Part shown: positions 1 to 4,998 of the stretch, piece by piece
Layout: each line of letters begins with the position of its first letter
Numbering within the stretch: the first letter of the stretch is position 1
Assembly: GCA_023424865.1 (NCBI GenBank)
Contig: JAFADM010000475.1
Coordinates: forward strand, 1-8,125
Direction of reading: 5' to 3'
DNA length: 8,125 bases
DNA from: Bacillota bacterium
Lineage (GTDB): Bacteria; Bacillota_A; Clostridia; DSM-8532
The notes under the pieces: model-generated
Databases searched by the model: none
Told to the model about the DNA's origin: nothing
What the model saw: the letters and a program-made list of their open reading frames with translations, nothing else
Translations under genes and position numbers: made by a program

Positions 1-11
1 CAAATGGGTTC

Positions 12-40
12 TTGCAGCAAAAACTGATTTAGTATATACT
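12..40 (+). promoter_or_regulatory. Probable sigma-A promoter of the transketolase operon
   Basis: A good -10 hexamer, TATACT, lies at 35-40. Seventeen bases upstream is TTGCAG (12-17), which matches the -35 consensus only in its first three bases. The predicted start site, near 46-48, falls inside the palindrome at 44-61. No other good promoter is seen before the ribosome binding site at 70-75. Sequence upstream of the window is unknown, so read-through from an earlier gene is possible. Confidence 0.5.
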
Positions 41-43
41 TTC

Positions 44-61
44 AATGAATAATGATTCATA
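44..61. promoter_or_regulatory. ARG-box-like operator (ArgR/AhrC-type palindrome) at the transketolase start site
   Basis: The 18-mer AATGAATAATGATTCATA fits the ARG-box consensus wnTGAATwwwwATTCAnw at 17 of 18 positions; the only deviation is a G in the central w-tract. The TGAAT/ATTCA arms are perfect. It sits just after the -10 element and covers the predicted start site, a position where a bound repressor would block transcription. The match is seen directly. That ArgR binds here is inferred, helped by an argF gene 3 kb away whose promoter carries a weaker version. Confidence 0.45.
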
Positions 62-83
62 AAACAACGAAGGAGAATTCGCG

Positions 84-920
84 ATGGATGCAAAAGCAAC
101 GGTAGAATTAAAGCGGATTGCAACCCAGATAAGAAAGGGAGTCATCACGGCGGTAGCCTCGGCGGCAAGTGGACATCCGGGAGGATCTCTGTCGGTTTCC
201 GATATACTCACCTATCTTTTTTTCAAGGAAATGAACATCGATCCCAAAAACCCCAAAAACCCGGACAGGGATCGTTTTGTCCTCTCCAAGGGCCATTGCA
301 GCCCTGGACTATACTCTACTTTAGCCAACAGAGGCTTTTTCCCTGTGGAGGATTTAACAGGCTTCCGTCAGGCAGGAAGCTACCTGGAAGGTCATCCCAA
401 CATGGAGAAGGTTCCCGGCGTAGACATGTCCACCGGTTCTTTAGGCCAGGGCGTCTCCGCAGCAGTGGGCATGGCTCTTGCAGCCAAGCTCGATAAAAAG
501 GATTATCGTGTATTCACTGTATTAGGAGACGGCGAGCTGGAAGAAGGACAGGTATGGGAAGCGTCCATGGCGGCTGCTCACTATAAGCTGGACAATCTGA
601 CCGCCTTTGTTGATTATAACGGCCTTCAAATTGACGGTAAAATTACGGATGTTATGAATCCCGAGCCTATTGCAGATAAATTTAAAGCCTTTGGCTGGGA
701 AGTTCTGGCCATTAATGCCCATGATTACGATCAGATTGAGAGTGCAATTGCTCAAGCAAAGGAAACAAAGGGAAAGCCCACGGTAATTGTTGCCCATTCC
801 ATCAAGGGCAAGGGTGTTTCCTATATGGAAAACCAGGCTGGCTGGCACGGAAGCGCGCCCAAGAAAGAGCAAGCCGAGCAGGCCATACAGGAGCTTGATG
901 CGTACCTCGCTACGCTTTAA
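84..920 (+). CDS. tkt: Transketolase, N-terminal (thiamine-diphosphate-binding) subunit
   Basis: A 278-aa protein that forms the N-terminal half of a split transketolase. Together with the next gene product it should transfer two-carbon ketol units between sugar phosphates in the cytoplasmic non-oxidative pentose phosphate pathway. Visible family signatures are SGHPGGSLS (residues 29-37, with His31), LSKGHCSPGLY (67-77, with His71), the GSLGQG loop (118-123), the thiamine-diphosphate/metal motif GDGELEEGQ (148-156) with its partner Asn179 in VDYNG, and KGKGVSYMEN (241-250) followed by WHG (254-256). Catalysis needs the Glu carried by the partner subunit. The ATG at 84 has AAGGAG at 70-75, 8 nt away. 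The length is normal for split subunits, and no key residue is missing. Regulation by the ARG-like box just upstream is possible. A DXS-type or other thiamine-diphosphate enzyme is unlikely given these motifs. Confidence 0.95.
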   Translation: MDAKATVELKRIATQIRKGVITAVASAASGHPGGSLSVSDILTYLFFKEMNIDPKNPKNPDRDRFVLSKGHCSPGLYSTLANRGFFPVEDLTGFRQAGSYLEGHPNMEKVPGVDMSTGSLGQGVSAAVGMALAAKLDKKDYRVFTVLGDGELEEGQVWEASMAAAHYKLDNLTAFVDYNGLQIDGKITDVMNPEPIADKFKAFGWEVLAINAHDYDQIESAIAQAKETKGKPTVIVAHSIKGKGVSYMENQAGWHGSAPKKEQAEQAIQELDAYLATL

Positions 921-922
921 TA

Positions 923-952
923 CAGTCGTTTGCCTTACAGTAAAGCCGACTG
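923..952 (+). repeat. Intercistronic inverted repeat between the transketolase subunit genes
   Basis: CAGTCG (923-928) and CGACTG (947-952) are perfect 6-base complements, and TTAC/GTAA plus GC/GC matches continue inward with small bulges. A hairpin in the mRNA is therefore likely. It lies within the 90-nt gap between the two subunit genes and has no T-tract after it, so it is not a classical terminator. A role in mRNA processing or in balancing the two subunits is inference. Confidence 0.4.
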
Positions 953-1010
953 GAAGCGAAGGGACTCGAATGCCCCATAACTTTTGATTTGATTGACGGA
1001 GGGAATGGAC

Positions 1011-1949
1011 ATGGCGGAAAAAATTGCAACGCGCGTTGCATACGGAACAGCATTAGCAGAAATAGGAAGCAATGAAAACATAGTCGTTTTGGATGCGGAT
1101 CTTTCCAAATCCACAAGAACGGATATGTTTCAGAAGAAATACCCTGAAAGACATATTAATATCGGCATTGCCGAAAGCAATATGATGTCGGTTGCGGCGG
1201 GTTTGGCCACCTGCGGCAAAACGGTTTTTGCCAGCACCTTTGCCATGTTCGCAGCAGGCAGAGCCTTTGATCAGGTGCGCAATTCCATTTGCTACCCCAA
1301 CTTAAATGTAAAAATCGGAGCCACTCATGCGGGTCTTACCGTTGGTGAAGACGGTGCGTCCCACCAGGCTATTGAAGATATTGCCCTTATGCGGGCTGTA
1401 CCTCATATGACGGTTATTTCGCCTGCCGACGCGATTTCCACTTCAGCTCTTGTGAAGCTGGCAGCCGAAATGAAGGGGCCGGTTTATTTAAGATTGGGCC
1501 GTTTGGATGTACCTGTGCTGTATCCTGCCGACACAACCTTTCAAATTGGCAAGGGCGCTGTTTTAGTTGACGGCACCGATGTTACTCTTGTGGCAACAGG
1601 CTTTATGGTATCCCAGGCTGTTGAAGCTGCTCAGCTTCTTAAAGCGGAGGGGATTTCCGCCCGGGTTGTGGATATTCATACCATCAAGCCCATCGATGTT
1701 GAAATCCTTGTAAAGGCTGCACGTGAAACAGGTGCCATTGTGGCCTGTGAAGAGCATAATATCCTTGGCGGACTTGGCGGTGCGGTGGCTGAAGTTCTTG
1801 TGCGAAATGCACCGGCTCCCATGGAGCAGGTCGGCGTGGAAGACGTTTTCGGAAAGTCGGGAAAACCTGCGGATCTCATAAAGATGTACGGCCTTACTCC
1901 CGAGAATATTGTTGCCAAGGCTAAAAAAGTCCTTGAGAGGAAGAAATAA
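1011..1949 (+). CDS. tkt: Transketolase, C-terminal (pyrimidine-binding plus C-terminal domain) subunit
   Basis: A 312-aa protein that supplies the pyrimidine-binding domain and the C-terminal domain of split transketolase. The catalytic Glu that activates thiamine diphosphate is Glu55 in INIGIAESNM (49-58). Other signatures are ATHAGLTVGEDGASHQ (104-119), the SPAD stretch (137-140), YLRLGR (159-164), the start of the C-terminal domain around GKGAVLVDG (180-188), and CEEHNILGGLGG (246-257). The ATG at 1011 is chosen because GGAGGG (998-1003) lies 7 nt upstream. The in-frame ATG at 1005 is only 1 nt from that site, and a TTG at 993 precedes it. A perfect hairpin terminator follows 20 nt after the stop. 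The 90-nt gap from the N-terminal subunit is wider than the short spacing or overlap common between paired subunits, but no promoter is seen there, so co-transcription is likely. Confidence 0.95.
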   Translation: MAEKIATRVAYGTALAEIGSNENIVVLDADLSKSTRTDMFQKKYPERHINIGIAESNMMSVAAGLATCGKTVFASTFAMFAAGRAFDQVRNSICYPNLNVKIGATHAGLTVGEDGASHQAIEDIALMRAVPHMTVISPADAISTSALVKLAAEMKGPVYLRLGRLDVPVLYPADTTFQIGKGAVLVDGTDVTLVATGFMVSQAVEAAQLLKAEGISARVVDIHTIKPIDVEILVKAARETGAIVACEEHNILGGLGGAVAEVLVRNAPAPMEQVGVEDVFGKSGKPADLIKMYGLTPENIVAKAKKVLERKK

Positions 1950-1967
1950 CTTTAAAGCGTTATAATG

Positions 1968-1997
1968 AAAAATGCTCCCTGAAAGGGAGCATTTTTT
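1968..1997. terminator. Strong bidirectional intrinsic terminator between convergent operons
   Basis: ATGCTCCCT (1972-1980) and AGGGAGCAT (1984-1992) form a perfect 9-bp stem around a GAA loop. It is flanked by five A's (1968-1972) and six T's (1992-1997), which gives a U-tract on both strands. It ends the transketolase operon on the plus strand and can back up the end of the argF/GNAT operon on the minus strand. Confidence 0.9.
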
Positions 1998-2025
1998 ATC
2001 TTGAAAACTTAAGGCTTTCATTCTA

Positions 2026-2055
2026 AAAGAAGGAGCTTAATGGTACTCCTTCTTT
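2026..2055 (-). terminator. Hairpin at the end of the argF-GNAT operon, overlapping the last GNAT codons
   Basis: AAAGAAGGAG (2026-2035) and CTCCTTCTTT (2046-2055) are perfect 10-base complements with a 10-nt loop. Read on the minus strand, the first arm encodes the Lys-Lys-Glu codons near the end of the GNAT protein, the loop carries the stop codon, and the second arm runs into TTTT. The tail is short, so termination may be partial and completed by the stronger hairpin at 1968-1997. Confidence 0.6.
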
Positions 2056-2507
2056 AATTTTGCCCGTAAATAGCCTCTGTCCGTTTCCACCGCTTCAACA
2101 AAAAATCCGCGGCTGTAATAAAACCGCATAAGATCAAAATGCCGGGAGGCGGTGTGAAGGCTGACGCTTTTAACACCTCTGTTTAAAAGGTATTTGTCCA
2201 CCACACTCATAAGGGACTTGCCAATACCCATGTTCCGGCTTTGACCGTCCACGGCAAAACGGCTGAGATAGGCTTCAGCCTCGTTAATATCAAGTCTTAC
2301 CGTCCCCACGATAACAGTGTCGATAACGGCAATATACACAGCCTTGGATGCAATTTCCCTTCGTATATCGTCCACCGTTTCCGCCAGGGCTTCCACTTTG
2401 GAGAGGCCTGTCAGACGGGCGTATTCGGAAAAAGCTGACTGAAGGATTGCAAAAACAGCAGGTGCATCCTCTTCGGAAGCACGCCTTATAATAAAGGAAT
2501 AAAGCAT
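2037..2507 (-). CDS. GNAT-family N-acetyltransferase, substrate unknown
   Basis: A 156-aa single-domain Gcn5-related acetyltransferase expected to move an acetyl group from acetyl-CoA to an amine. The N-terminus IIRRASEEDAPAVFAIL (6-22) is the usual first strand and helix. Motif A is AYLSRFAVDGQSRNMGIGKSLM (79-100), in which RNMGIGKS is the pyrophosphate-binding Q/RxxGxG/A loop. LHTASRHFDLMRFYYSRGFF (117-136) matches motif B with the conserved Tyr and aromatic residues. It starts 4 nt after the argF stop. The minus-strand sequence GGTGATC, at the argF stop, pairs with the 16S rRNA tail at a suitable distance, which suggests translational coupling. The link to argF raises the idea of an arginine-pathway substrate, but it does not look like the argA or argJ families I know, so that is speculation. 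Confidence 0.85.
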   Translation of the reverse strand: MLYSFIIRRASEEDAPAVFAILQSAFSEYARLTGLSKVEALAETVDDIRREIASKAVYIAVIDTVIVGTVRLDINEAEAYLSRFAVDGQSRNMGIGKSLMSVVDKYLLNRGVKSVSLHTASRHFDLMRFYYSRGFFVEAVETDRGYLRAKLKKEYH

Positions 2508-2511
2508 AGGA

Positions 2512-3432
2512 TCACCCCAGGAGCTTCACCAATACGGCTTTTTGTGCGTGAAGCCTGTTTTCGGCTTCATCAAAGACCACAGACTTTTGTCCGTCAATGA
2601 TGTCTGCTGTAACCTCATACCCTCTGTAGGCAGGCAGGCAGTGCATGAAAATAGCATCGCTCCTGGCAGCGCCCATAAGTGCGCTGTTTACCTGATAGGG
2701 CATGAAAACAGCCACTCTGGCTTCCTTTTCGCTTTCCTGCCCCATGCTTATCCAGGTATCAGTATAAACCACGTCTGCATCCTTAACGGCCTCATAGGGG
2801 TCGTTAGTGGTAACAACGGATGCGCCGGTGTTCCTGGCAGCCTCCTGAGCAATTTTTACTGATTCTGCCTCACACTCGTAGCCTTTTGGTGTGGCTACAC
2901 TGACATGCATACCCACCTTGGCGCAGCCAATGAGAAGGGAGTTGGCAACATTGTTGCCGTCACCCACATAAGCCAGCTTAAGGCCCTGGAGGGTGCCTTT
3001 TGCTTCCTTAATGGTAAGGAGATCGGCCAGGATCTGACATGGGTGCTGGCTGTCGGTAAGGCCGTTAATAACGGGTATGCTTCCGTAGGCTGCCAGCTCT
3101 TCCACATCGCTGTGCTTAAAGGTTCTTATCATAATGCCGTCGATATAGCGGGAGAGGGTTTTAGCCGTGTCGGAGACGGATTCTCCCCGGCCCAGCTGCA
3201 AATCCGAAGAGCTTAAAAACAGAGAATAGCCTCCCAGCTGATACATGCCGGCTTCAAAGGAAACACGGGTGCGTGTGGAGGATTTAGCAAATATTAACCC
3301 CAGAGTTTTACCCTTTAAAAGATGATGATGGCGAATACCTGTTTTATTTTCATATTTTAATTTTTCAGCAAGCTTCAGTGTTTCAGTGACCTCCTGATCG
3401 GTCCATTCGCTTAAGCAAAGTAAATGCTTCAT
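2512..3432 (-). CDS. argF: Ornithine carbamoyltransferase
   Basis: A 306-aa cytoplasmic enzyme that joins carbamoyl phosphate and L-ornithine to give citrulline, a late step of arginine synthesis. The carbamoyl-phosphate loop KSSTRTR is at 50-56, the HPCQ motif at 130-133, the nucleotide-fold turn [10 protein letters not shown] at 156-165, the ornithine-binding stretch DTWISMGQE at 225-233, and the catalytic HCLPAYRG at 264-271. The length fits anabolic ArgF/ArgI better than the roughly 335-aa catabolic ArcB type, and no arcA or arcC lies nearby in the window. The ATG at 3432 is preceded on the minus strand by AGGA about 7 nt away within a purine-rich stretch. Its promoter at 3515-3544 overlaps an ARG-box-like sequence, so repression by arginine through ArgR is likely. 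The other arg genes are not in this window. Confidence 0.95.
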   Translation of the reverse strand: MKHLLCLSEWTDQEVTETLKLAEKLKYENKTGIRHHHLLKGKTLGLIFAKSSTRTRVSFEAGMYQLGGYSLFLSSSDLQLGRGESVSDTAKTLSRYIDGIMIRTFKHSDVEELAAYGSIPVINGLTDSQHPCQILADLLTIKEAKGTLQGLKLAYVGDGNNVANSLLIGCAKVGMHVSVATPKGYECEAESVKIAQEAARNTGASVVTTNDPYEAVKDADVVYTDTWISMGQESEKEARVAVFMPYQVNSALMGAARSDAIFMHCLPAYRGYEVTADIIDGQKSVVFDEAENRLHAQKAVLVKLLG

Positions 3433-3455
3433 TGCCTAATCCTTCCTTTCTCCCA

Positions 3456-3506
3456 CCGGTGTTTAACCGGATCCTTACGCGCTTTTGCAGCGTTCTCTAA
3501 AAGAGA
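3456..3506 (-). promoter_or_regulatory. argF 5' leader with three small hairpins
   Basis: The predicted argF leader of about 75 nt (from near 3508 to 3433) holds three consecutive short inverted repeats: TCTCT/AGAGA (3494-3498/3502-3506), CGCT/AGCG (3480-3483/3489-3492) and CCGGT/ACCGG (3456-3460/3466-3470). None is followed by a T-tract, so attenuation is not supported. The first would place a hairpin at the 5' end of the mRNA. Each is short enough to occur by chance. Confidence 0.25.
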
Positions 3507-3514
3507 TATACATC

Positions 3515-3544
3515 ATTATACAACGAGAATGTATAAATATGCAA
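3515..3544 (-). promoter_or_regulatory. argF: Sigma-A promoter of argF
   Basis: On the minus strand, TTGCAT (plus coordinates 3539-3544) is followed after 18 nt by a perfect TATAAT (3515-3520). The predicted start near 3508 gives a leader of about 75 nt. This is among the best promoter matches in the window. Confidence 0.75.
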
Positions 3545-3545
3545 T
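3528..3545. promoter_or_regulatory. Weak ARG-box-like sequence overlapping the argF promoter
   Basis: Read on the minus strand, ATTGCATATTTATACATT matches wnTGAATwwwwATTCAnw at 16 of 18 positions; one base in each arm deviates. It covers the -35 element and much of the spacer of the argF promoter, a classic position for a repressor. ArgR operators in arginine genes often come as weak boxes in pairs, and I did not find a clear second box here. Confidence 0.4.
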
Positions 3546-3552
3546 ATGCTTT

Positions 3553-3614
3553 TCAATTTCCTTTAATTCAGAATTTGAAGTAAGTCCTATTCTGAACGGA
3601 TGTCAATTTCCTTT
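3553..3614. repeat. Nested repeat: 12-bp direct repeats flanking an 8-bp inverted repeat
   Basis: TCAATTTCCTTT occurs perfectly at 3553-3564 and again at 3603-3614, 50 bp apart. Between them, TTCAGAAT (3567-3574) and ATTCTGAA (3589-3596) form a perfect inverted repeat whose arm centres are 22 bp apart, about two helical turns. The element begins just upstream of the argF -35 element. It could be an operator or activator site for argF, or the remains of a small mobile or repeat element. No protein can be named from the sequence. Confidence 0.4.
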
Positions 3615-3661
3615 TTCATTGAGAGCCGTATGTACTAAATCCTGTAGCGGACAGCTCTTAA

Positions 3662-3710
3662 CCTAAAAACGCTTCAAAACCTGAAATGCTTCATTGAAGG
3701 GTGTTTTAGG
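3662..3710. repeat. Long imperfect hairpin in the intergenic region
   Basis: A 49-nt dyad is built from CCTAAAA (3662-3668) with TTTTAGG (3704-3710), then CTTCAA (3672-3677) with TTGAAG (3694-3699), then TGAA/TTCA (3682-3685/3690-3693). Only small internal loops interrupt it, giving 17 pairs in all. There is no T-tract on either side, so it is not a terminator. It lies between the argF promoter and a possible promoter at 3753. A regulatory RNA, a cruciform or operator site, or a repeat-element remnant are all open. Confidence 0.4.
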
Positions 3711-3752
3711 CAATCCCTGCCCCATCTATAAGATGAAAAATGGGAAATGATA

Positions 3753-3758
3753 TATAAT
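3753..3758 (+). promoter_or_regulatory. Possible -10 element for the 56-aa gene
   Basis: A perfect TATAAT lies 77 bp before the start codon at 3835. No recognisable -35 hexamer is found 16-18 nt upstream. An alternative sigma factor or an activator would be needed if this is a real promoter. Confidence 0.3.
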
Positions 3759-3834
3759 GATTTGTATAAACAACCCGCCATTATTATTCGACAGCGGTTC
3801 TACCGTAAAGAAGGCAAGAAGGAGTGATATTCCT

Positions 3835-4005
3835 ATGGAAACTGTCGTTTCAGAAATTGCTAAAATTCGTATGGAGAAGGATGTAAATGAAGCACTTTTA
3901 AGCTATGGCTTGTATGTGAGAGCTATTGGGTTTTATGAATGCGATACTTTTGGAGTAAGGCTTGAGCTTCGCTATCAAAATGAAATTGACAGTCATGCTT
4001 CTTAA
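3835..4005 (+). CDS. Small protein of unknown function (56 aa)
   Basis: I do not recognise this protein. The ATG at 3835 is preceded by an excellent ribosome binding site, AAGGAGTGAT, whose AAGGAG core (3819-3824) is 10 nt from the start; this is the main reason to believe the gene. The frame is open further upstream to an ATG at 3757, but that start has no such site. The product is soluble-looking and mixed in charge: a probable N-terminal helix (about residues 3-24, with IAKIRMEKDVNEALL), then GLYVRAIGFYECDTFGVRLELRY (25-47), which alternates hydrophobic residues and likely forms beta strands. There is one Cys, no signal peptide and no membrane segment. It stands alone on the plus strand, with a possible TATAAT upstream and a weak hairpin downstream. 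It may be a lineage-restricted small protein. Confidence 0.6.
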   Translation: METVVSEIAKIRMEKDVNEALLSYGLYVRAIGFYECDTFGVRLELRYQNEIDSHAS

Positions 4006-4050
4006 ATTATCATTGGCAGTCATTTGCGTAAGCAATCTGGCAAAAATGGA

Positions 4051-4080
4051 GGGGGTTGGATGCCCCCGAGCTTTTGATTT
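4051..4080 (+). terminator. Possible terminator of the 56-aa gene
   Basis: GGGGG (4051-4055) and CCCCC (4063-4067) enclose a 7-nt loop and are followed by CTTTTGATTT. The stem is short but all G-C, and the T-tract is broken. It lies 46 nt after the stop of the small gene. This is a plausible weak terminator only. Confidence 0.4.
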
Positions 4081-4141
4081 AAAATAAGTGAGAGAGGCTA
4101 TTTTTTCTATCATTCAGCCGATTATTTTTAAAAAATAAGAA

Positions 4142-4180
4142 CACAATAAAATATGCCGCCCCTTTTTAGGAGGCAGCATA
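4142..4180 (-). terminator. Intrinsic terminator of the DUF378 gene
   Basis: In minus-strand RNA, 4180-4170 pairs with 4162-4152 over 11 base pairs, two of them G-U, with a 7-nt loop, and is followed by ATTTTATTG. In plus-strand RNA the same two positions would be C-A mismatches, so the hairpin is oriented to the minus strand. The nearest minus-strand gene upstream is the DUF378 gene, which leaves a 3' untranslated region of about 150 nt. Confidence 0.65.
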
Positions 4181-4207
4181 CTCTCTTTGCTTTTGTAAAT
4201 GTCTAGA

Positions 4208-4280
4208 GCGGGCTATGCCCGCAGCCCAATACTCAGATTTACCAATGAGATAACTTGTTTTATTGGTGTTTCCGAGTTAT
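4208..4280. other. Structured 3' region of the DUF378 transcript: GC hairpin and interlocked repeats
   Basis: GCGGGC (4208-4213) and GCCCGC (4217-4222) form a perfect 6-bp stem with a 3-nt loop. Next, ACCAAT (4241-4246) is complementary to ATTGGT (4262-4267), while ATAACT (4250-4255) is complementary to AGTTAT (4275-4280). The two pairs interleave, which is the arrangement of an H-type pseudoknot. The stretch contains no credible gene. It would be transcribed on the minus strand between the DUF378 stop and its terminator. Function is unknown, and each 6-bp match could be chance. Confidence 0.3.
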
Positions 4281-4327
4281 AAGGTATTATGGCATTTCAT
4301 GCTTTGTTGCATAGTAGTGTCATGTTG

Positions 4328-4534
4328 TTAATCGACAACGGGAACATCCCGGAAAAGCAAGCTGATGCAATAAAGACCTGCAACGCCAACCAGGGAATAA
4401 ACAATCCGGCTCCAGATGGTGGCCATACCGAAAATGGCTGCTACCAGGTCATATTGGAAAAGGCCTATGAGCAGCCAGTTTAGAGCGCCTATGATCACGA
4501 GCAAAAGAGCGATTCTGTCAATCGGTGTTCTCAT
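4328..4534 (-). CDS. DUF378 family small membrane protein
   Basis: A 68-aa protein of the DUF378 family, whose function is unknown. It shows the typical order: a short polar start MRTPIDR; a first membrane helix (about 8-27, IALLLVIIGALNWLLIGLF) with the family hallmark GALNW; a polar link with FQYDLVAAIFG (26-36); and a second helix (about 43-61) with the hallmark SRIVYSLVGVAGLY (42-55). It should sit in the cytoplasmic membrane. The ATG at 4534 is preceded on the minus strand by AAAAAGGAG about 8 nt away, a strong site. It is a single-gene unit, divergent from the PC4-like gene, with a terminator at 4142-4180. A candidate minus-strand -10 CATAAT lies near 4585-4592 but lacks a clear -35. 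Proteins of this kind are often called inner-membrane or stress-related, but nothing here shows that. Confidence 0.88.
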   Translation of the reverse strand: MRTPIDRIALLLVIIGALNWLLIGLFQYDLVAAIFGMATIWSRIVYSLVGVAGLYCISLLFRDVPVVD

Positions 4535-4625
4535 ATTGAAGACTCCTTTTTGTTTTTTTAACCGGCGGATCTACGCCTTCTAGCGCTATTATGCCCAATT
4601 TAATACTTTTAATTCGTTATTTTTA

Positions 4626-4656
4626 TTGCAAATTTAGAATATTAGTGTGGTATAAT
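4626..4656 (+). promoter_or_regulatory. Promoter of the PC4-like gene (extended -10)
   Basis: TGG directly precedes a perfect TATAAT (4651-4656), giving an extended -10 element. TTGCAA at 4626-4631 is a candidate -35, but the 19-nt spacer is longer than ideal. Extended -10 promoters tolerate a weak -35. The predicted leader to the ATG at 4723 is about 60 nt. Confidence 0.55.
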
Positions 4657-4722
4657 AATGCTGCGTTCAGCCGGGTAAATTTCAAAAAAATAGAATAAGA
4701 GATTAGGATGGAGGCAAAAAAC

Positions 4723-4947
4723 ATGGCGGATTTTTGGGATTCGGAAGAATTATTAGGTAAATTCGTGAAAAACAGCAGAGAGGAAATACATATAAAGCGT
4801 GTTGCCAAGGGTACAAGAATTTATTTGGATATTCGTACCTTCTGGTATGACAGCAATGCTGACGATTTTAAGCCTAGCCAGAAGGGCGTAGCCATTCCTA
4901 TTGAATTTGTGGGGGAATTAAAAACCCTCATTGAAACTGTAGAATAA
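4723..4947 (+). CDS. PC4/YdbC-like single-stranded nucleic-acid-binding protein
   Basis: A 74-aa protein of the bacterial PC4 (transcriptional coactivator p15, YdbC-like) family. The fold is a small beta sheet plus helix that dimerises and binds single-stranded DNA or RNA; the exact role in bacteria is uncertain. The family pattern is visible: a basic strand IHIKRVAKGTRIYLDIRTFWYDS (22-44), the turn with KPSQKGVAIPIE (50-61), and a C-terminal helix FVGELKTLIETVE (62-74). The ATG at 4723 is preferred because GGAGG (4710-4714) lies 8 nt upstream. An ATG at 4708 would include that site in the coding region. It is a single-gene unit with an extended -10 promoter, followed by a perfect 10-bp hairpin without a T-tract. 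The gene is intact, with no signal peptide. Confidence 0.85.
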   Translation: MADFWDSEELLGKFVKNSREEIHIKRVAKGTRIYLDIRTFWYDSNADDFKPSQKGVAIPIEFVGELKTLIETVE

Positions 4948-4967
4948 GACTTATTTATAATGTTTCA

Positions 4968-4998
4968 GCCGCACCCGTTTTATTACAGCGGGTGCGGC
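4968..4998. terminator. Perfect 10-bp GC-rich hairpin after the PC4-like gene, lacking a T-tract
   Basis: GCCGCACCCG (4968-4977) and CGGGTGCGGC (4989-4998) are perfect complements with an 11-nt loop. The sequence after it, CTATAGG, is not T-rich on the plus strand, and the minus-strand flank is TGAAACATT. It may stop transcription weakly or protect the 3' end of the mRNA. The position, 20 nt after the stop codon, suggests a terminator-like role. Confidence 0.5.

Noticed and set aside
951..970. tRNA 3'-end-like sequence on the minus strand (TTCGAGTCCCTTCGCTTCCA), a possible tRNA fragment or attachment-site remnant
   Set aside because: It resembles a T-loop, acceptor arm and CCA, but the T-stem does not pair and no matching 5' acceptor strand (AAGCGAA) is found about 70 nt away. 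No integrase or second copy is visible. Coincidence is most likely.
993..1010. Earlier start (TTG at 993 or ATG at 1005) for the transketolase C-terminal subunit
   Set aside because: The GGAGGG site at 998-1003 fits only the ATG at 1011; the earlier starts would overlap it or sit too close.
1563..2021. Long minus-strand open frame across the transketolase C-terminal gene and terminator
   Set aside because: It is antisense to a clear gene, has no family-like sequence, and runs through the bidirectional terminator.
3433..3508. T-box, riboswitch or attenuator in the argF leader
   Set aside because: The leader is only about 75 nt, has no T-box sequence and no terminator with a T-tract.
3757..3834. 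In-frame upstream extension of the 56-aa gene
   Set aside because: The ATG at 3757 overlaps the TATAAT region and has no ribosome binding site, whereas the ATG at 3835 has an excellent one.
4122..4138. AT-only palindrome TTATTTTT/AAAAATAA as a terminator
   Set aside because: An A-T-only stem is too weak, and the sequence is low complexity.
4289..4483. 64-codon plus-strand frame
   Set aside because: It lies antisense to the well-supported DUF378 gene and has no ribosome binding site.
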